Positions 20,496 to 28,698 of a stretch of 64,000 bases of DNA are shown one piece after another. The translations under genes and the position numbers were made by a program. The DNA is taken from NCBI RefSeq assembly GCF_005886105.2, contig NZ_PNCO02000001.1, positions 1,733,001 to 1,797,000 of the forward strand, in the 5' to 3' direction. Source of the stretch: Pseudoalteromonas galatheae (lineage in GTDB: Bacteria > Pseudomonadota > Gammaproteobacteria > Enterobacterales > Alteromonadaceae). The notes beneath the pieces are model-generated. The model worked only from the letters and a program-made list of their open reading frames with translations. It was not told the origin of the DNA and ran no database searches. Within the stretch, counting starts at the first letter, position 1, and each line of letters opens with the position of its first letter.

Positions 20496-21263
20496 ATGCA
20501 GTTAAACTATCAACAAATTGGCGACCAAGCCAAACCTAGTGTATTTGTTATGCACGGACTATTTGGTTCTTTGGAAAATGTAAATGTGGTGGCAAAAGCA
20601 CTTGCCGAACATTTCAATGTGATTAATGTCGATTTGAGAAATCACGGTCGCTCTTTTCATGATGGGCAAATGTCCTATCCAATAATGGCAAATGACGTCA
20701 AGGCGCTAATGGAAGAGTTAGAGCTGGATAAAGTAAACCTCGTTGGCCATTCGATGGGTGGTAAAGTGGTAATGCAATTTGCCCAATTATTCCCTGAAAG
20801 CGTCAACAAACTTGTCGTATTAGATATTGCACCTGTTGATTATCACTCTAGGCATGATGCAATAATTACTGCGCTGAACGAAGTACAAGAAAGTGATGTA
20901 TCCAGTCGTAGTGAAGCAGATGCCATCATGTCGCAGTATATTGAAACAGTCGGCGTGCGTCAGTTTTTGCTCAAAAGTTTAGCAAAAAATGAACAAGGCA
21001 AACTTGCTTGGCGTTTTAATTTAGACGTAATTACTGAAAAATACGATACAATTACATCAAACATTAATGAAACTCATTCCTGTTTGTGCGATACTTTGTT
21101 TATTAAAGGGAATAATTCTGACTACATCCTGCCTGAGCATAGGGATGCAATAGCTCGCTCTTTTCCAAATGCGCGAGCAAAAATAATTCAAGGTGCAGGC
21201 CATTGGCTACACGCAGAAAAACCTGAAGCAGTAAATCGCTCAATTATTGATTTTCTTCAATAA
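20496..21263 (+). CDS. ybfF: Alpha/beta-fold esterase YbfF
   Basis: Esterase of 255 aa. Start is set at ATG 20496, preceded by GGAGGA at 5 bases; an upstream in-frame extension lacks a ribosome site. Catalytic serine in VGHSMGGKV (near residue 88), oxyanion HGLFGS (near 21), aspartate in the VLDIAPVDYH and GNNSDYI regions, histidine in GAGHWLHAE near the C-terminus. In E. coli YbfF cleaves palmitoyl- and malonyl-CoA thioesters; the substrate here is unknown. Divergent from seqA, as in enterobacteria. Confidence 0.9.
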   Translation: MQLNYQQIGDQAKPSVFVMHGLFGSLENVNVVAKALAEHFNVINVDLRNHGRSFHDGQMSYPIMANDVKALMEELELDKVNLVGHSMGGKVVMQFAQLFPESVNKLVVLDIAPVDYHSRHDAIITALNEVQESDVSSRSEADAIMSQYIETVGVRQFLLKSLAKNEQGKLAWRFNLDVITEKYDTITSNINETHSCLCDTLFIKGNNSDYILPEHRDAIARSFPNARAKIIQGAGHWLHAEKPEAVNRSIIDFLQ

Positions 21264-21349
21264 AACGAATCGAATTACCGTTATAAACTTAATTTATGCA
21301 TTTAGGTTGTGATATAGTAGCCGCCGTTTAAGTATTGAGTAGAGCTCAG

Positions 21350-21571
21350 ATGGTCAGTCAATTTATAAATGAATTTGAAACGCTAGGGCTATGGTTTGCA
21401 CTAGCTGGTATATTCTTTTTCATCGGTATGGCTATTCAGGACGTACTGAAAAAAGGTGATGTACCAAAGTTCGGACGCTACATCGTATGGCTAGTGTTAT
21501 TTCTAGGCTGTTCTGGATTTATTGCTAAAGGCTTGATCCAGGTGTTTTGGCAAGGCGCAGGTGTTGGATAA
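21350..21571 (+). CDS. DUF2788 small membrane protein
   Basis: Small inner-membrane protein of 73 aa with two hydrophobic helices (WFALAGIFFFIGMAI and IVWLVLFLGCSGFIAKGLI) separated by the polar turn QDVLKKGDVPKFGR. This is the DUF2788 layout; function unknown. Start at the ATG after AGAG; a TTG 15 bases upstream is also possible. Its stop overlaps the ybfE start as TAATG, so the two are translationally coupled. Confidence 0.82.
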   Translation: MVSQFINEFETLGLWFALAGIFFFIGMAIQDVLKKGDVPKFGRYIVWLVLFLGCSGFIAKGLIQVFWQGAGVG

Positions 21572-21849
21572 TGGCCAAGGCTGAAACAGATAGAACCACT
21601 ATCGACCTATTTGAAAATGAAAAACGTCCCGGACGTCCCAAGACAAATCCACTGCCACGAGAAGTGCAGTTAAAGGTTAACAAGCGCAATCAAATCAAAA
21701 GAGATCGTGCTCGTGGCCTGAAAAGAGTAGAATTTAAGGTTTCATCAGAGTTGTATCAAGCGCTAAGTGATATGGCAGAGTCGCAAAACATTAGTCGAAG
21801 TGCACTCATCGAGACCATCTTACAAGAAAAGTTAGCGGTTAATAGATAG
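21571..21849 (+). CDS. ybfE: YbfE-family LexA-regulated protein
   Basis: Small basic protein of 92 aa beginning MAKAETDRTTIDLFEN. A Lys/Arg-rich stretch (RPGRPKTNPLPRE) is followed by a ribbon-helix-helix type C-terminus (RVEFKVSSELYQALSDMAE, NISRSALIETILQE), so DNA binding is likely. The E. coli homologue is annotated as LexA-regulated; I see no LexA box upstream here. Position between ybfF and fldA-fur matches E. coli. Confidence 0.82.
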   Translation: MAKAETDRTTIDLFENEKRPGRPKTNPLPREVQLKVNKRNQIKRDRARGLKRVEFKVSSELYQALSDMAESQNISRSALIETILQEKLAVNR

Positions 21850-21863
21850 AAGGTAAGCAATTA

Positions 21864-22391
21864 ATGGCAAGCGTAGGTATTTTTTTCGGCAGTGATACTG
21901 GTAACACAGAACACGTTGCTAAAATGATTCAAAAAGAGCTGGGTAAAAAGCTCGTAGACGTAAAAGATATTGCTAAAAGCAGTAAGGAAGAGATTGCCGA
22001 ATTTGATTTACTACTATTCGGTATTCCAACTTGGTATTACGGCGAAGCACAGTGTGATTGGGATGATTTTTTCCCTGAGCTTGAAGAAGTCGATTTCGAA
22101 GGTAAGTTAGTTGCAATTTTTGGCTGTGGCGATCAGGAAGATTACGCAGAGTATTTCCTTGACGCGATGGGCATGGTTAATGACATAGTTACCGAGCGCG
22201 GAGCAATTGTGGTTGGTCATTGGTCTACCGATGGTTATGATTTTGAAGCGTCAAAAGCTGTCGTTGAAGACGGTAAGTTTGTTGGTCTTGGTATTGATGA
22301 AGACCGTCAGCCTGAACTAACAGAGCAACGTGTTAAACAATGGTGTGCACAAGTATATGATGAAATGTGCTTAAGCGAGCTGGAAGATTAA
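21864..22391 (+). CDS. fldA: Flavodoxin I
   Basis: FMN-binding electron carrier of 175 aa, long-chain type. Phosphate-binding loop GSDTGNTEHVAKM at residues 9-21, isoalloxazine-stacking regions PTWYYGEAQCDWDDFF and FGCGDQEDYAEYFLDAMG, and the family C-terminus (QRVKQWCAQVYDEM). It donates electrons to radical-SAM and reductive enzymes. It lies 103 bases upstream of fur, the order known from E. coli, where both respond to iron and redox stress. Confidence 0.95.
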   Translation: MASVGIFFGSDTGNTEHVAKMIQKELGKKLVDVKDIAKSSKEEIAEFDLLLFGIPTWYYGEAQCDWDDFFPELEEVDFEGKLVAIFGCGDQEDYAEYFLDAMGMVNDIVTERGAIVVGHWSTDGYDFEASKAVVEDGKFVGLGIDEDRQPELTEQRVKQWCAQVYDEMCLSELED

Positions 22392-22406
22392 TTCCATTTG
22401 CTTTGC

Positions 22407-22425
22407 ACTTGCTGCCCGAGCAAGT
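22407..22425 (+). terminator. Weak terminator-like hairpin after fldA
   Basis: ACTTGCT / AGCAAGT stem with a 5-base loop, followed by TATTCTT. Weak T tract; possible end of the fldA transcript. Confidence 0.45.
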
Positions 22426-22428
22426 TAT

Positions 22429-22462
22429 TCTTAGGTATAGCGTCGTGAATATTGACCTAAGA
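22429..22462. repeat. Inverted repeat upstream of fur
   Basis: TCTTAGGT and ACCTAAGA, a perfect 8-bp pair spaced 18 bases, ending 32 bases before the fur start. The position suits an operator or a leader hairpin; no known family is recognised. Confidence 0.35.
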
Positions 22463-22494
22463 CAAATTATAACTAACAGATTGAGACAGATTTA

Positions 22495-22941
22495 ATGACT
22501 GATCACAACTTAGAGCTTAAAAAGGCTGGTTTAAAAGTAACGCTTCCACGCATCAAAATTTTAGAGATCCTTCAGTCTCCTGATAATCAGCACATCAGCG
22601 CAGAAGATGTGTACAAGATCTTATTAGACAAAGGTGAAGAAATTGGCCTAGCTACGGTATATCGCGTACTAAACCAATTTGATGATGCTGGTATTGTAAC
22701 ACGTCACCACTTTGAAGGCGGTAAATCTGTTTTCGAGCTGTCTGGCAGCACTCACCATGATCACTTGGTATGTTTGAAATGCGGCAAAGTTGTCGAATTC
22801 GAGGATGACGTTATTGAAACACGCCAAGAAGAAATTGCTAGCAGCAATGGTATCAAACTGACTAACCATTCACTATACCTTTATGGTGAGTGTGAAGATA
22901 AAGAAGCGTGCAAAAAGTACGCTGAGGAAAATGGTAATTAA
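22495..22941 (+). CDS. fur: Ferric uptake regulator Fur
   Basis: Iron-responsive repressor of 148 aa. Winged-helix DNA-binding domain (KAGLKVTLPRIKILEIL, ISAEDVYKIL, GLATVYRVLNQFDDAGIV), then metal-binding dimer domain with the HHDH motif (STHHDHLVCLKCGKVVEF) and the C-terminal Cys pair region (YGECEDKEAC). It should set iron homeostasis genome-wide. A clear terminator follows. Confidence 0.97.
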   Translation: MTDHNLELKKAGLKVTLPRIKILEILQSPDNQHISAEDVYKILLDKGEEIGLATVYRVLNQFDDAGIVTRHHFEGGKSVFELSGSTHHDHLVCLKCGKVVEFEDDVIETRQEEIASSNGIKLTNHSLYLYGECEDKEACKKYAEENGN

Positions 22942-22971
22942 CCTACCCTTTTCGCCTATTTAAGCATTATT

Positions 22972-22998
22972 AAGCCAGCACAAGTTGCTGGCTTTTTT
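22972..22998 (+). terminator. Terminator of fur
   Basis: AAGCCAGCA / TGCTGGCTT stem, 5-base loop, followed by a T tract. It also separates fur from the convergent DUF1428 gene. Confidence 0.92.
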
Positions 22999-23008
22999 GT
23001 AGAGTAGC

Positions 23009-23362
23009 TCAGCATTCCACAATTGTCCTAAAGCCACCATAGATAAGCCTTTTGCCATCAAACGGCATTGGATTAGCTTCTTGATCGCAAATAGGATCTT
23101 TAAATACTTCTGCCATTCCAGCATCACGGACTTCTTTTGAAGGCCAAGTGATCCAGGAAAACACCACAGTTTCATCAGGCTTACACTTTACAGCCAGTGG
23201 AAAAGAGGTAAGCGTTCCATCAGGAACATCATCCCCCCAGGCCTCGACAACGCGCTCTGCTCCAAATTTTTTAAACACTTTTGCCGCTTTACTGGCGTGC
23301 GCTTGATATTCTTCACGTTTATTGGTGGGTACAGCACATAAAAAACCATCGATATAACTCAT
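23009..23362 (-). CDS. DUF1428 family protein
   Basis: Compact 117-aa ferredoxin-like alpha/beta-barrel protein of the DUF1428 family, recognised by MSYIDGFLCAVP, the FGAERVVEAWGDDVPDG segment and FDGKRLIYGGFRTIV at the end. Function unknown. GAGAGGTC precedes the ATG. It lies 14 bases after a YCII protein gene and is probably the last gene of the sigma-factor/YCII cluster. Confidence 0.88.
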   Translation of the reverse strand: MSYIDGFLCAVPTNKREEYQAHASKAAKVFKKFGAERVVEAWGDDVPDGTLTSFPLAVKCKPDETVVFSWITWPSKEVRDAGMAEVFKDPICDQEANPMPFDGKRLIYGGFRTIVEC

Positions 23363-23376
23363 TTTTGACCTCTCTA

Positions 23377-23766
23377 TTATCCTCGTCTTTGTGCTTCATA
23401 GCTGACATTATTCTCGTCTTGCAACTCGCGAACAGGCCGAATTTCAATGCTGCCATAACGCGCTGGCGGAATTTTGCTAGCCGCTTGGATGGCCTCATTT
23501 AGATCTTTAACATCAAGTAAATAAAAGCCCGCAAGCTGCTCTTTAGTCTCTGCGAATGGACCATCGGTAATATCGACTTTACCCGCTCGTATCCGTAGTG
23601 TTGTCGCACTTTGAGTTGAGAGTAAGGCGTTACCGCCTATCATCTGCTTGCGCTCTTTTAATGATTCTCCACACGCGATGCATTCACGATTCAGTGCGTC
23701 CCATTCATCTTGTGAGAGCTTTTCCATTGATTGTTCATCGTAATAAACCAAAGCTACATATTTCAT
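23377..23766 (-). CDS. YCII-related (DGPF) protein
   Basis: Dimeric alpha/beta-barrel protein of 129 aa with the hallmark DGPFAETKEQLAGFYLLDV, which names the DGPF family. Other marks are MKYVALVYYDEQSMEKLS and the C-terminal PPARYGSIEIRPV. Such proteins are constant neighbours of ECF42 sigma factors and may act with them; a biochemical role is not known. Member of the cluster 23009-26110. Confidence 0.9.
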   Translation of the reverse strand: MKYVALVYYDEQSMEKLSQDEWDALNRECIACGESLKERKQMIGGNALLSTQSATTLRIRAGKVDITDGPFAETKEQLAGFYLLDVKDLNEAIQAASKIPPARYGSIEIRPVRELQDENNVSYEAQRRG

Positions 23767-23852
23767 AGTATGTCCAGCTCCTTATTAATTGGTATCTGAA
23801 TAGCTAGCGTCTTATGCTGCTCGCTTTTAACTTAGCTATTTCGTGATCAAGG

Positions 23853-24701
23853 TTAATTAGCAGCGTTACTGGGTAACATCACCATCCACGCCACACCGAA
23901 TTTATCAACGACCTGACCATACAGGGGGGACCAAAATGTTTCTTGTAATGGCATTTTGACCGTACCACCATCGGCTAGCGCATTAAATGCTCGGTGAGCT
24001 TCTTGTTCAGAATCAATTGTTATAGACAGACTAAATCCTGCAAACGGTGCATCACCACCACAGCCGTCAGATGCAAAAATATTCATATCGCCAATACTAA
24101 ACTCACAGTGCATTACTTTATCTGAGAAGTTTTCTGGTATCGCACCATCAGGAATAGGATCTGGACTTTCGTTAAAACGCATAAGCAGACCGACTTTGGC
24201 ACATAGATGCTGTTGATAGTATTCAAGTGCCTCTTCGGTACGCCCTGCAAAGAATAAATAATTGCAAACATGCGCGGTTTGCATCGCAATCTTTTGTCTT
24301 AATTGTTCTTCGTCTTCTAGGATTTCGCCGCAGGGGTCGATACCTGCAAAATCAGCCATTTCATAAAACGGTCTAACTTCAATATCAGATTCCTCATTCA
24401 TAGGATTAGGGCAGCGCTTAACCCATTCTAGCGCCTCTTCCATTGATGTTACTTCCCATACCCAATAACCTGCAATTAACTCATTAGTCTCTGCAAAAGG
24501 CCCTTTAGTTACAATGCGCTCTTCGCCTTTAAAACGAACGCGAACTCCCTCTTTACTCGGCTTCAAACCGTCACCAGAAGTCATTATTCCAGCATCAACT
24601 AATGCATTATTGAATTCTCCCATCGCAGCCATTAATTCCGCGGTTGGTAGCCCCCCTGCTTCAGACCCTTCACTTGCTTTTACAATCACCATTACTTTCA
24701 T
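23853..24701 (-). CDS. Fused YCII-PhnB-type VOC protein
   Basis: Two-domain protein of 282 aa. Residues 1-115 are a YCII/DGPF module (MVIVKASEGSEAGGLP, KGPFAETNELIAGYWVWEV, CPNPMNEESDIEVRPF). Residues about 140-280 are a PhnB-like vicinal-oxygen-chelate module (NYLFFAGRTEEALEYYQ, MHCEFSIGDMNIFASDG, WSPLYGQVVDKFGVAWMV). Start at ATG 24701 with AGGAG 8 bases before. The fusion joins two families that usually occur as separate ECF42 neighbours, which supports joint function. The enzymatic activity is unknown. Confidence 0.88.
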   Translation of the reverse strand: MKVMVIVKASEGSEAGGLPTAELMAAMGEFNNALVDAGIMTSGDGLKPSKEGVRVRFKGEERIVTKGPFAETNELIAGYWVWEVTSMEEALEWVKRCPNPMNEESDIEVRPFYEMADFAGIDPCGEILEDEEQLRQKIAMQTAHVCNYLFFAGRTEEALEYYQQHLCAKVGLLMRFNESPDPIPDGAIPENFSDKVMHCEFSIGDMNIFASDGCGGDAPFAGFSLSITIDSEQEAHRAFNALADGGTVKMPLQETFWSPLYGQVVDKFGVAWMVMLPSNAAN

Positions 24702-24838
24702 CGTCAATTCTCCTGATATCTTTCATAAATAGAGCTGAATAACCAAAGATTACCTGCGGTTTTGATAAATAAAGTGCTCTATACACTCTAGTCGAATGCA
24801 CTCTCTAGAGATCGACAAAGTAAGGAGAATTTTCTTAA

Positions 24839-26110
24839 TTAATTTTCACCGAGCTTGAGAAGCTTTTGTTTGAGAACCCTTTGCTCTGGTAATTGCGTTG
24901 TTAAATTGAGAGCCGTTTTAAATGCATTAATCGCACTAGCCGTTCTGCCAGCACGAGATAATAGTTCGCCATAAGCCGCATGAGCCAAGTGATACCTTTG
25001 CATTTCTTTGTGCTCAAATAGCCGCTCTATCACGGTAATACCCGCATCTGGTCCCTCTTTCATAGCGATTGCAACCGCTTGGTTGAGCTCGATAACAGGA
25101 GACGGGCTCACTTGGTGTAGCTGAGCGTATAATTCAACAATCTGTGACCAATCTGTCGCCTCTGCGGTTGTCGCCACAGCATGAGTCGCAGAGATAGCCG
25201 CCTGAATGGTGTAAAAGCCATATTCACCGGCGCGCATTATTTCAGCGATCAACTGCGTACCTTCTGCAATCATACCTTTACTCCAAAGGCTTCGGTCTTG
25301 ATCTTCCAGTAAAATGATGTCACCGCTAGCATTGGTGCGCGCCGCCTTTCTAGCATCATTCAAGAGCATCAAGGCGAGTAGCCCCGCCACTTCTGGATCT
25401 GGCGTTAGAGAATAAAGTAAACGAGTTAAGCGGATGGCCTCCGAAGTCAGTTCACTGCGTATTGCAAGTTCGCCTTGTGTTGCAGAATACCCTTCATTAA
25501 AGACCAGATAGATAACCGTGAGCACCGCATCAAGTCGGTTGTTAAAGTCAGTGTCGTCTGGCAGCTCGAACGGAATACGGGCATCACGGATCTTCGCTTT
25601 GCCGCGCACAATTCGTTGTGCCATTGTTGTGTTAGACACCAAAAATGCACTGGCAATTTCCTCTGTTGTTAGTCCACAGACCTCCCGCAGAGTAAGCGCA
25701 ACTTGTACTTTAGGATCAATCGCTGGATGGCAACAAGTAAAAATTAACCGCAGTTGGTCGTCTTCAATTACATTGGCGTTTTGCTCTTGGGCTTGACCTG
25801 CGATATCAGAAAGCTCATCCACTTCAGTAGCAACTTCTAGCTTTTCTCTTTGACGTTGCTGTTTGCGTATTGCATCAATGGCTTTAAAACGACCAGTAGA
25901 AATCAGCCAAGGGACTGGGTTTTCTGGCATGCCTTGAGTAGGCCAGTGTTTTAACGCCATATTAAACGCGTCTTGCAATGCTTCTTCTGCTAACTCAAAG
26001 TCACCTAGAAGGCGGATCAGTGTGGCATAAATTTTCCGGCTTTCTTGCTTGTACAGCACTTCTATAGACTTACGAATAGCATTGCTATCGCAAGCGAGTT
26101 GATTGCTCAT
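24839..26110 (-). CDS. ECF42-type RNA polymerase sigma factor
   Basis: Sigma factor of 423 aa. Sigma-70 region 2 (YATLIRLLGDFELAEEALQDAF, residues 25-45, and GRFKAIDAIRKQQRQ) and region 4 (LTLREVCGLTTEEIASAFLV, TTMAQRIVRGKAKIRD) fill the first 180 residues. A long helical C-terminal extension follows (DUF6596/TPR-like, with LNQAVAIAMKEGPDAGITVIERL and GRTASAINAFKTAL). This extension and the DGPF neighbours define the ECF42 group, in which the extension is needed for activity and no classic anti-sigma factor is present. None is visible here. Start at ATG 26110. Confidence 0.9.
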   Translation of the reverse strand: MSNQLACDSNAIRKSIEVLYKQESRKIYATLIRLLGDFELAEEALQDAFNMALKHWPTQGMPENPVPWLISTGRFKAIDAIRKQQRQREKLEVATEVDELSDIAGQAQEQNANVIEDDQLRLIFTCCHPAIDPKVQVALTLREVCGLTTEEIASAFLVSNTTMAQRIVRGKAKIRDARIPFELPDDTDFNNRLDAVLTVIYLVFNEGYSATQGELAIRSELTSEAIRLTRLLYSLTPDPEVAGLLALMLLNDARKAARTNASGDIILLEDQDRSLWSKGMIAEGTQLIAEIMRAGEYGFYTIQAAISATHAVATTAEATDWSQIVELYAQLHQVSPSPVIELNQAVAIAMKEGPDAGITVIERLFEHKEMQRYHLAHAAYGELLSRAGRTASAINAFKTALNLTTQLPEQRVLKQKLLKLGEN

Positions 26111-26254
26111 CACTTTCTTTCGTCAGCTAGGTTATAACCATTTGAATTGGTATAGTCACTATTTCATAAATCAGTAAGAGCCTCAACTTGACACCATCAA
26201 CTCTGAAAGGCTCAACAGATTGGTTTTAGCCTGGGCAGATCCACCTTCTTTTTC

Positions 26255-26728
26255 CTATACTCTGCGCGCTATGCAATTAAAGCAACCGGGGCTTGCATTG
26301 TGAATATGCACATATTCGATTTTATGGTCATCCAATATGGTATGGAGGCAGTCTTTAACTTCCATTCCTTTTACGATTTGCGCCTCAATCATTACACCCA
26401 AACTGTCGTAGGCCCTGATGGACAGTGATCTGGTTTGCAAGATTTCTGGCACTTCATTTACTTTAGGCTCTGCCAGTACTGCATTTTCCCTCACAAAGAT
26501 AGGCCCAGAAGAGCGATATGGCGATAAAGTAGTATGGTGCTGATATTGTAATAACAACACCACCTCCCCAATCTCGGCTTCTTGTAGGGAAACACGACAA
26601 GGATAGCCGGGTTTAGCGTCAACCATGAGCTTCTTGGCATGTAATGCCGCTAGTTCTTCATCACTTAAAGAAAATAAATGCTTAAATTGTTTGTAATCAA
26701 TCGCGTTAATTTGAAATTGTGTTGTCAT
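26255..26728 (-). CDS. DUF1203 family protein
   Basis: 157-aa protein of DUF1203, seen from the start MTTQFQINAIDYKQF, the central YPCRVSLQEAEIGEVVLLLQY and the C-terminal VHIHNASPGCFNCIARR, with two cysteines of unknown purpose. Start at ATG 26728 (AGGAG 9 bases before). Function unknown. Single gene between the sigma factor and the kinase-like gene. Confidence 0.85.
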   Translation of the reverse strand: MTTQFQINAIDYKQFKHLFSLSDEELAALHAKKLMVDAKPGYPCRVSLQEAEIGEVVLLLQYQHHTTLSPYRSSGPIFVRENAVLAEPKVNEVPEILQTRSLSIRAYDSLGVMIEAQIVKGMEVKDCLHTILDDHKIEYVHIHNASPGCFNCIARRV

Positions 26729-26815
26729 GTTTACCACTCCTGCTTTCACTATAATTAGTGTAAAGAATTAGTAGTTAATGACTGGCCAGAAGTGGTACTA
26801 ACACCTAAGTAGCAC

Positions 26816-28642
26816 CTAAGTGTTAACAACAAATGTTTTGGGGTTTTTGGGAAAGAAAAAGTCAGGCTGACGATCGCATAGAGCAAACTCACGTGTATTT
26901 TTATAGGGCAGCTTCATAAACCCTGCTACGCCATAATCTTGAATACTAACCGCATATTGCATGATCCGAGTCAGTAGCGCCTTAAATTGCGCCTCTTTAT
27001 TAGCATCAAGTAGCCGATAGTAATAATGAATTTTCATCCTATCTTGCAACGATTCAAAAATGATGCAACCTGTATGATGGATCTGGTTTAACTCGAACAC
27101 GCATTGAATTATCTGTCTTGGCAGCTGCAGTTGCTCGTCTGGATCTTTACCGTCTTCAAAGTATGAATGCGGGCGTGTAATTTCATTGCTCGAAATATCG
27201 CTAATGCTAAACTCTAGTTCTGGCAGATGGTCAAATTGGAATGCACCAGTGCCGTCACGAGTCAATTGAATAGTTTGTCGCGCGTCGAACAAACAACATT
27301 TAAACAAACCTTTTTGTTTTATTCCCTGCGCGAGCATTACGGTAGCGTTTAACGCGTCTTTAAATGCAAGACTCAATGTTTCGTCATGTAAAATAAGACT
27401 CGACTCAACAAATAACTGCACGTCTTTCCAGTGAAAACTGAGACCACCAACCACTGGGTATTTTGCCAGTCTGCTAATTGAGGCCAAAAAGGCTTTCTCA
27501 GTATCGCCGGTATCGAACAAAAACTCTTTATAATATCTATCTAATTGCGCGTCGTTTACGTCTCTTAGATTGTGTTTATCATCAGCACGACGCAAAAACT
27601 GCTTGCGTGAGCTGTAGACGACCGTTTCAGGCTTAACTGAGGTTTCATAGGTCCAAAAAGGAATGCGGGATTTTTTCTCTGACAGCGTTAAATCAGGTAA
27701 ATACATTTTTGCCATTGCAGGCATATTACGAACAAAGTAATCCCCTGCGCTATCTCTCGTTGCTTTGTCTTTGCTAAGCATGCCATCTAGCACTTGCGCA
27801 AATACTTTTGGCAGCCCCAAAGCGCTAGCAGGGATGACCTGAGCACCAAAGCGACATGATTGTGCGCTAGCCAGTGCATAAATCGTCGATGCAACGCCTT
27901 GCTCATCAAAACGAGGAGAAGATTGTGCACCCGACATTTGTTCATCACCAATAAAATACACATCTCCCATCCGAGCGTTGGTCGTACTTACATCAGATGA
28001 CATTAAATCCATGATATTGCTAGCGATAGGCTCGCCATGTACGTCCACCTGAGCATAGACTGAGCTTCCCCAATCAACCAAAGAGAAACCATCGGAAGCT
28101 TCATCCCAAACGATATTAGATGGCTTAATATCTCCATGAACTATGGGCTGCGGAGACATACCGTTGCGACGCTCGCGCAAATCAACCAATACATTTCTGA
28201 GTTTTAACGCGAGGCTTACCAACTCATGCGCTTTAAAACGGCCCTTTTTGAGTGAGATCTTTTCTAAATCTTCACCTGGGGCACGCTCCATCATCAAAAT
28301 GCCTTGCTTTTTTACTCGCTCGAAGGCATAGAAGTTTGGCACCATCGGGTTGTCAATTTGCGACAACATATAGCCTTCATCTTCAAGCCTATCACGCACA
28401 CTTTGGGCAAGCGTGATCCGAGAAAATTTAAACACCCAGTCTTTACCCATATCACTTGTACCAGCAAATACGAAACCAAATGCACCAGAGCCAATTACCT
28501 CAACATGTTTATAGCCAAGTTGGCTCAATTGTTTTTTACAGATATTCAGCCATTGACGGTGCTTTTTTGCATCATGATGAGACAGTAAGTAGATGGACTG
28601 CTGTTCGTTGATATAGAAGTGTTGGATGGATTTTTCAGACAT
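26816..28642 (-). CDS. Protein kinase-like protein with unknown C-terminal domain
   Basis: 608-aa cytoplasmic protein. The first 300 residues have a protein-kinase fold: glycine loop VIGSGAFGFVFAG (near 47), lysine in KDWVFKFSR (near 67), catalytic loop IVHGDIKPSNIVW (near 170) and metal loop SLVDWGSS (near 192). HRD is HGD and DFG is DWG, changes also seen in lipopolysaccharide- and choline-kinase-like proteins. The last 300 residues match nothing I know. Start at ATG 28642; a TTG further up lies within the glnS terminator. Substrate unknown. Confidence 0.75.
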   Translation of the reverse strand: MSEKSIQHFYINEQQSIYLLSHHDAKKHRQWLNICKKQLSQLGYKHVEVIGSGAFGFVFAGTSDMGKDWVFKFSRITLAQSVRDRLEDEGYMLSQIDNPMVPNFYAFERVKKQGILMMERAPGEDLEKISLKKGRFKAHELVSLALKLRNVLVDLRERRNGMSPQPIVHGDIKPSNIVWDEASDGFSLVDWGSSVYAQVDVHGEPIASNIMDLMSSDVSTTNARMGDVYFIGDEQMSGAQSSPRFDEQGVASTIYALASAQSCRFGAQVIPASALGLPKVFAQVLDGMLSKDKATRDSAGDYFVRNMPAMAKMYLPDLTLSEKKSRIPFWTYETSVKPETVVYSSRKQFLRRADDKHNLRDVNDAQLDRYYKEFLFDTGDTEKAFLASISRLAKYPVVGGLSFHWKDVQLFVESSLILHDETLSLAFKDALNATVMLAQGIKQKGLFKCCLFDARQTIQLTRDGTGAFQFDHLPELEFSISDISSNEITRPHSYFEDGKDPDEQLQLPRQIIQCVFELNQIHHTGCIIFESLQDRMKIHYYYRLLDANKEAQFKALLTRIMQYAVSIQDYGVAGFMKLPYKNTREFALCDRQPDFFFPKNPKTFVVNT

Positions 28643-28662
28643 AATTTTACGCAGAAAAAGCA

Positions 28663-28690
28663 ATAAAAAAGGTCGACATAAGCCGACCTC
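28663..28690 (-). terminator. Terminator of glnS
   Basis: AGGTCG / CGACCT stem with an 8-base loop; on the minus strand a run of T follows. It lies 9 bases after the glnS stop. Confidence 0.85.
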
Positions 28691-28698
28691 ATTGAGTG

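Noticed and set aside
26142..26154. TTGAATTGGTATA near the sigma factor promoter as a third repeat copy
   Set aside because: Only the terminal 12-13 bases resemble the repeat; no internal sequence or second end is present.
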